Assembly: GCF_025558165.1 (NCBI RefSeq)
Contig: NZ_LAMZ01000001.1
Location: 1,220,001 to 1,284,000, forward strand
DNA from: Candidatus Pelagibacter ubique HIMB140
Lineage (GTDB): Bacteria; Pseudomonadota; Alphaproteobacteria; Pelagibacterales; Pelagibacteraceae
Length of the DNA stretch: 64,000 nt
Direction of reading: 5' to 3'
Numbering within the stretch: position 1 is the first letter of the stretch; each line of letters opens with the position of its first letter. Positions 63,494-64,000 of this stretch are shown here, piece by piece. The notes under the pieces were generated by a model. It was not told where the DNA came from. It searched no databases and worked only from the letters and a program-made list of their open reading frames with translations. The position numbers were made by a program, and so were the translations under genes.

Positions 63494-64000
63494 ATGCATC
63501 CTGAAATTCTCTCGATAACTTTATTTGGAATTGTTGCTGCATTTACACCTGGTCCTAATAACTTTGTAGCTTTTTATTCTGGTTTTAACTTTGGTATAGT
63601 TAGAACACTTCCACATATAATCGGGGTTACACTAGGTTTTCCATTTTTGTTATTATGCCTAGCTTTAGGATTGATTAATATATTTAAGCTTTATCCTTTA
63701 ATTCAAGAAATATTAAAATATTTAGGAACTCTATTTTTGATTTATTTAGCTTATAAAATTTCTTTTTCAGGTCCATCAAATCAAGAAAATAAAAATAAAA
63801 ATCCGATTAAATTTCATGAAACTTTTATCTTTCAGTTTCTAAATCCAAAAGGTGTAATTGCATCTATAATTCTTGTATCTACTTATATAAACCCAGGAGA
63901 AACATTTATGAGTTATACGACTCAAATTCTTGTTATGGCTTTACTAGTTTCTGTAACGAGTATAACTCTTTGGACATTTTTGGGTAAATTCTTTAGGAAA
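63494..64000 (+). CDS. LysE/RhtB-family transporter, cut by right edge
   Basis: The first 169 residues of a LysE-superfamily exporter; the frame is still open at the window edge, so only the last roughly 30-40 residues are probably missing. Diagnostic start FGIVAAFTPGPNNFVAF and the mid-protein QFLNPKGVIASIIL. It begins 2 bp after the tRNA-binding gene. Distinct from the LysE gene at 10432: the family's TPGPN is intact here, but TPGTP there. Confidence 0.87.
   Translation, partial: MHPEILSITLFGIVAAFTPGPNNFVAFYSGFNFGIVRTLPHIIGVTLGFPFLLLCLALGLINIFKLYPLIQEILKYLGTLFLIYLAYKISFSGPSNQENKNKNPIKFHETFIFQFLNPKGVIASIILVSTYINPGETFMSYTTQILVMALLVSVTSITLWTFLGKFFRK

Overview
The window looks like a piece of a streamlined SAR11 (Candidatus Pelagibacter-type) alphaproteobacterial chromosome. 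By eye the DNA is strongly AT-rich. Genes are packed with start/stop overlaps or gaps mostly below 125 bp. A large share of the coding capacity is high-affinity ABC uptake systems and enzymes that oxidise or hydrolyse small nitrogenous osmolytes. This assignment is inferred from gene content and style; there is no rRNA or marker gene here to prove it. I saw no tRNA, rRNA, insertion sequence, CRISPR array, prophage or integrase, and no gene-free stretch longer than about 125 bp.

Layout. 1-5320: cell elongation cluster mreB (cut by the window edge)-mreC-mreD-mrdA-mrdB. 5389-10309: FAD amino-acid oxidase, DMT exporter, 2-hydroxyacid dehydrogenase, histone-deacetylase-like amidohydrolase and msrB on +, then grxC and a DUF2805 protein on -. 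10432-18039: LysE exporter, a complete branched-chain/polar amino-acid ABC importer with a 60-residue protein embedded between its permeases, azlCD, and a CsiD/GlaH-type 2-oxoglutarate oxygenase. 18074-25188: ProC-like reductase, a second Liv-type importer, a 22-codon ORF coupled to an MFS transporter, and a convergent gene for the likely binding protein of the second importer. 25281-29298 (-): luciferase-like monooxygenase, PF06684 protein, alpha/beta hydrolase and aldehyde dehydrogenase, an uncharacterised catabolic operon. 29421-38135: C-terminally short GlpD, two 2-oxoglutarate oxygenases, a choline-dehydrogenase-like GMC enzyme, a DMT transporter, a CdhB-like thioesterase, a lone ProV-type ATPase and a class II aldolase, suggesting choline/betaine/carnitine-like quaternary amine metabolism. 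38258-44878: ugp operon with two tandem ugpE paralogs, ugpQ and a 2H-phosphoesterase-like DUF1868 gene. 44859-54654: aldehyde dehydrogenase, HIBADH-like enzyme and DMT on -, then EutA-like and EutD/DoeA-like genes and a Pot-type importer on +. 54657-64000: thiolase, FadN-like fusion, cyclophilin, a putative gluzincin, agmatinase family, aldehyde dehydrogenase, ArgE, a tRNA-binding-domain protein and a LysE gene cut by the right edge.

How the genes work together. Four importers feed the cell: two Liv-type, Ugp and Pot-type. Enzyme sets beside them can turn imported compounds into central metabolites: glutarate hydroxylation, glycerophosphodiester cleavage, ectoine-like ring opening, and guanidino hydrolysis plus aldehyde oxidation. 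Most genes lack a good Shine-Dalgarno sequence. The four periplasmic binding-protein genes are exceptions: each has a strong one and each is followed by a hairpin, which fits overproduction of binding protein relative to membrane subunits. The best candidates for new biology are the embedded small ORFs (13327-13509 and 22723-22791), the monooxygenase/PF06684 operon, the doubled ugpE with DUF1868, the aldolase/BBOX-like pair, and the metal-site-less M24 enzyme next to an EutA-like gene.
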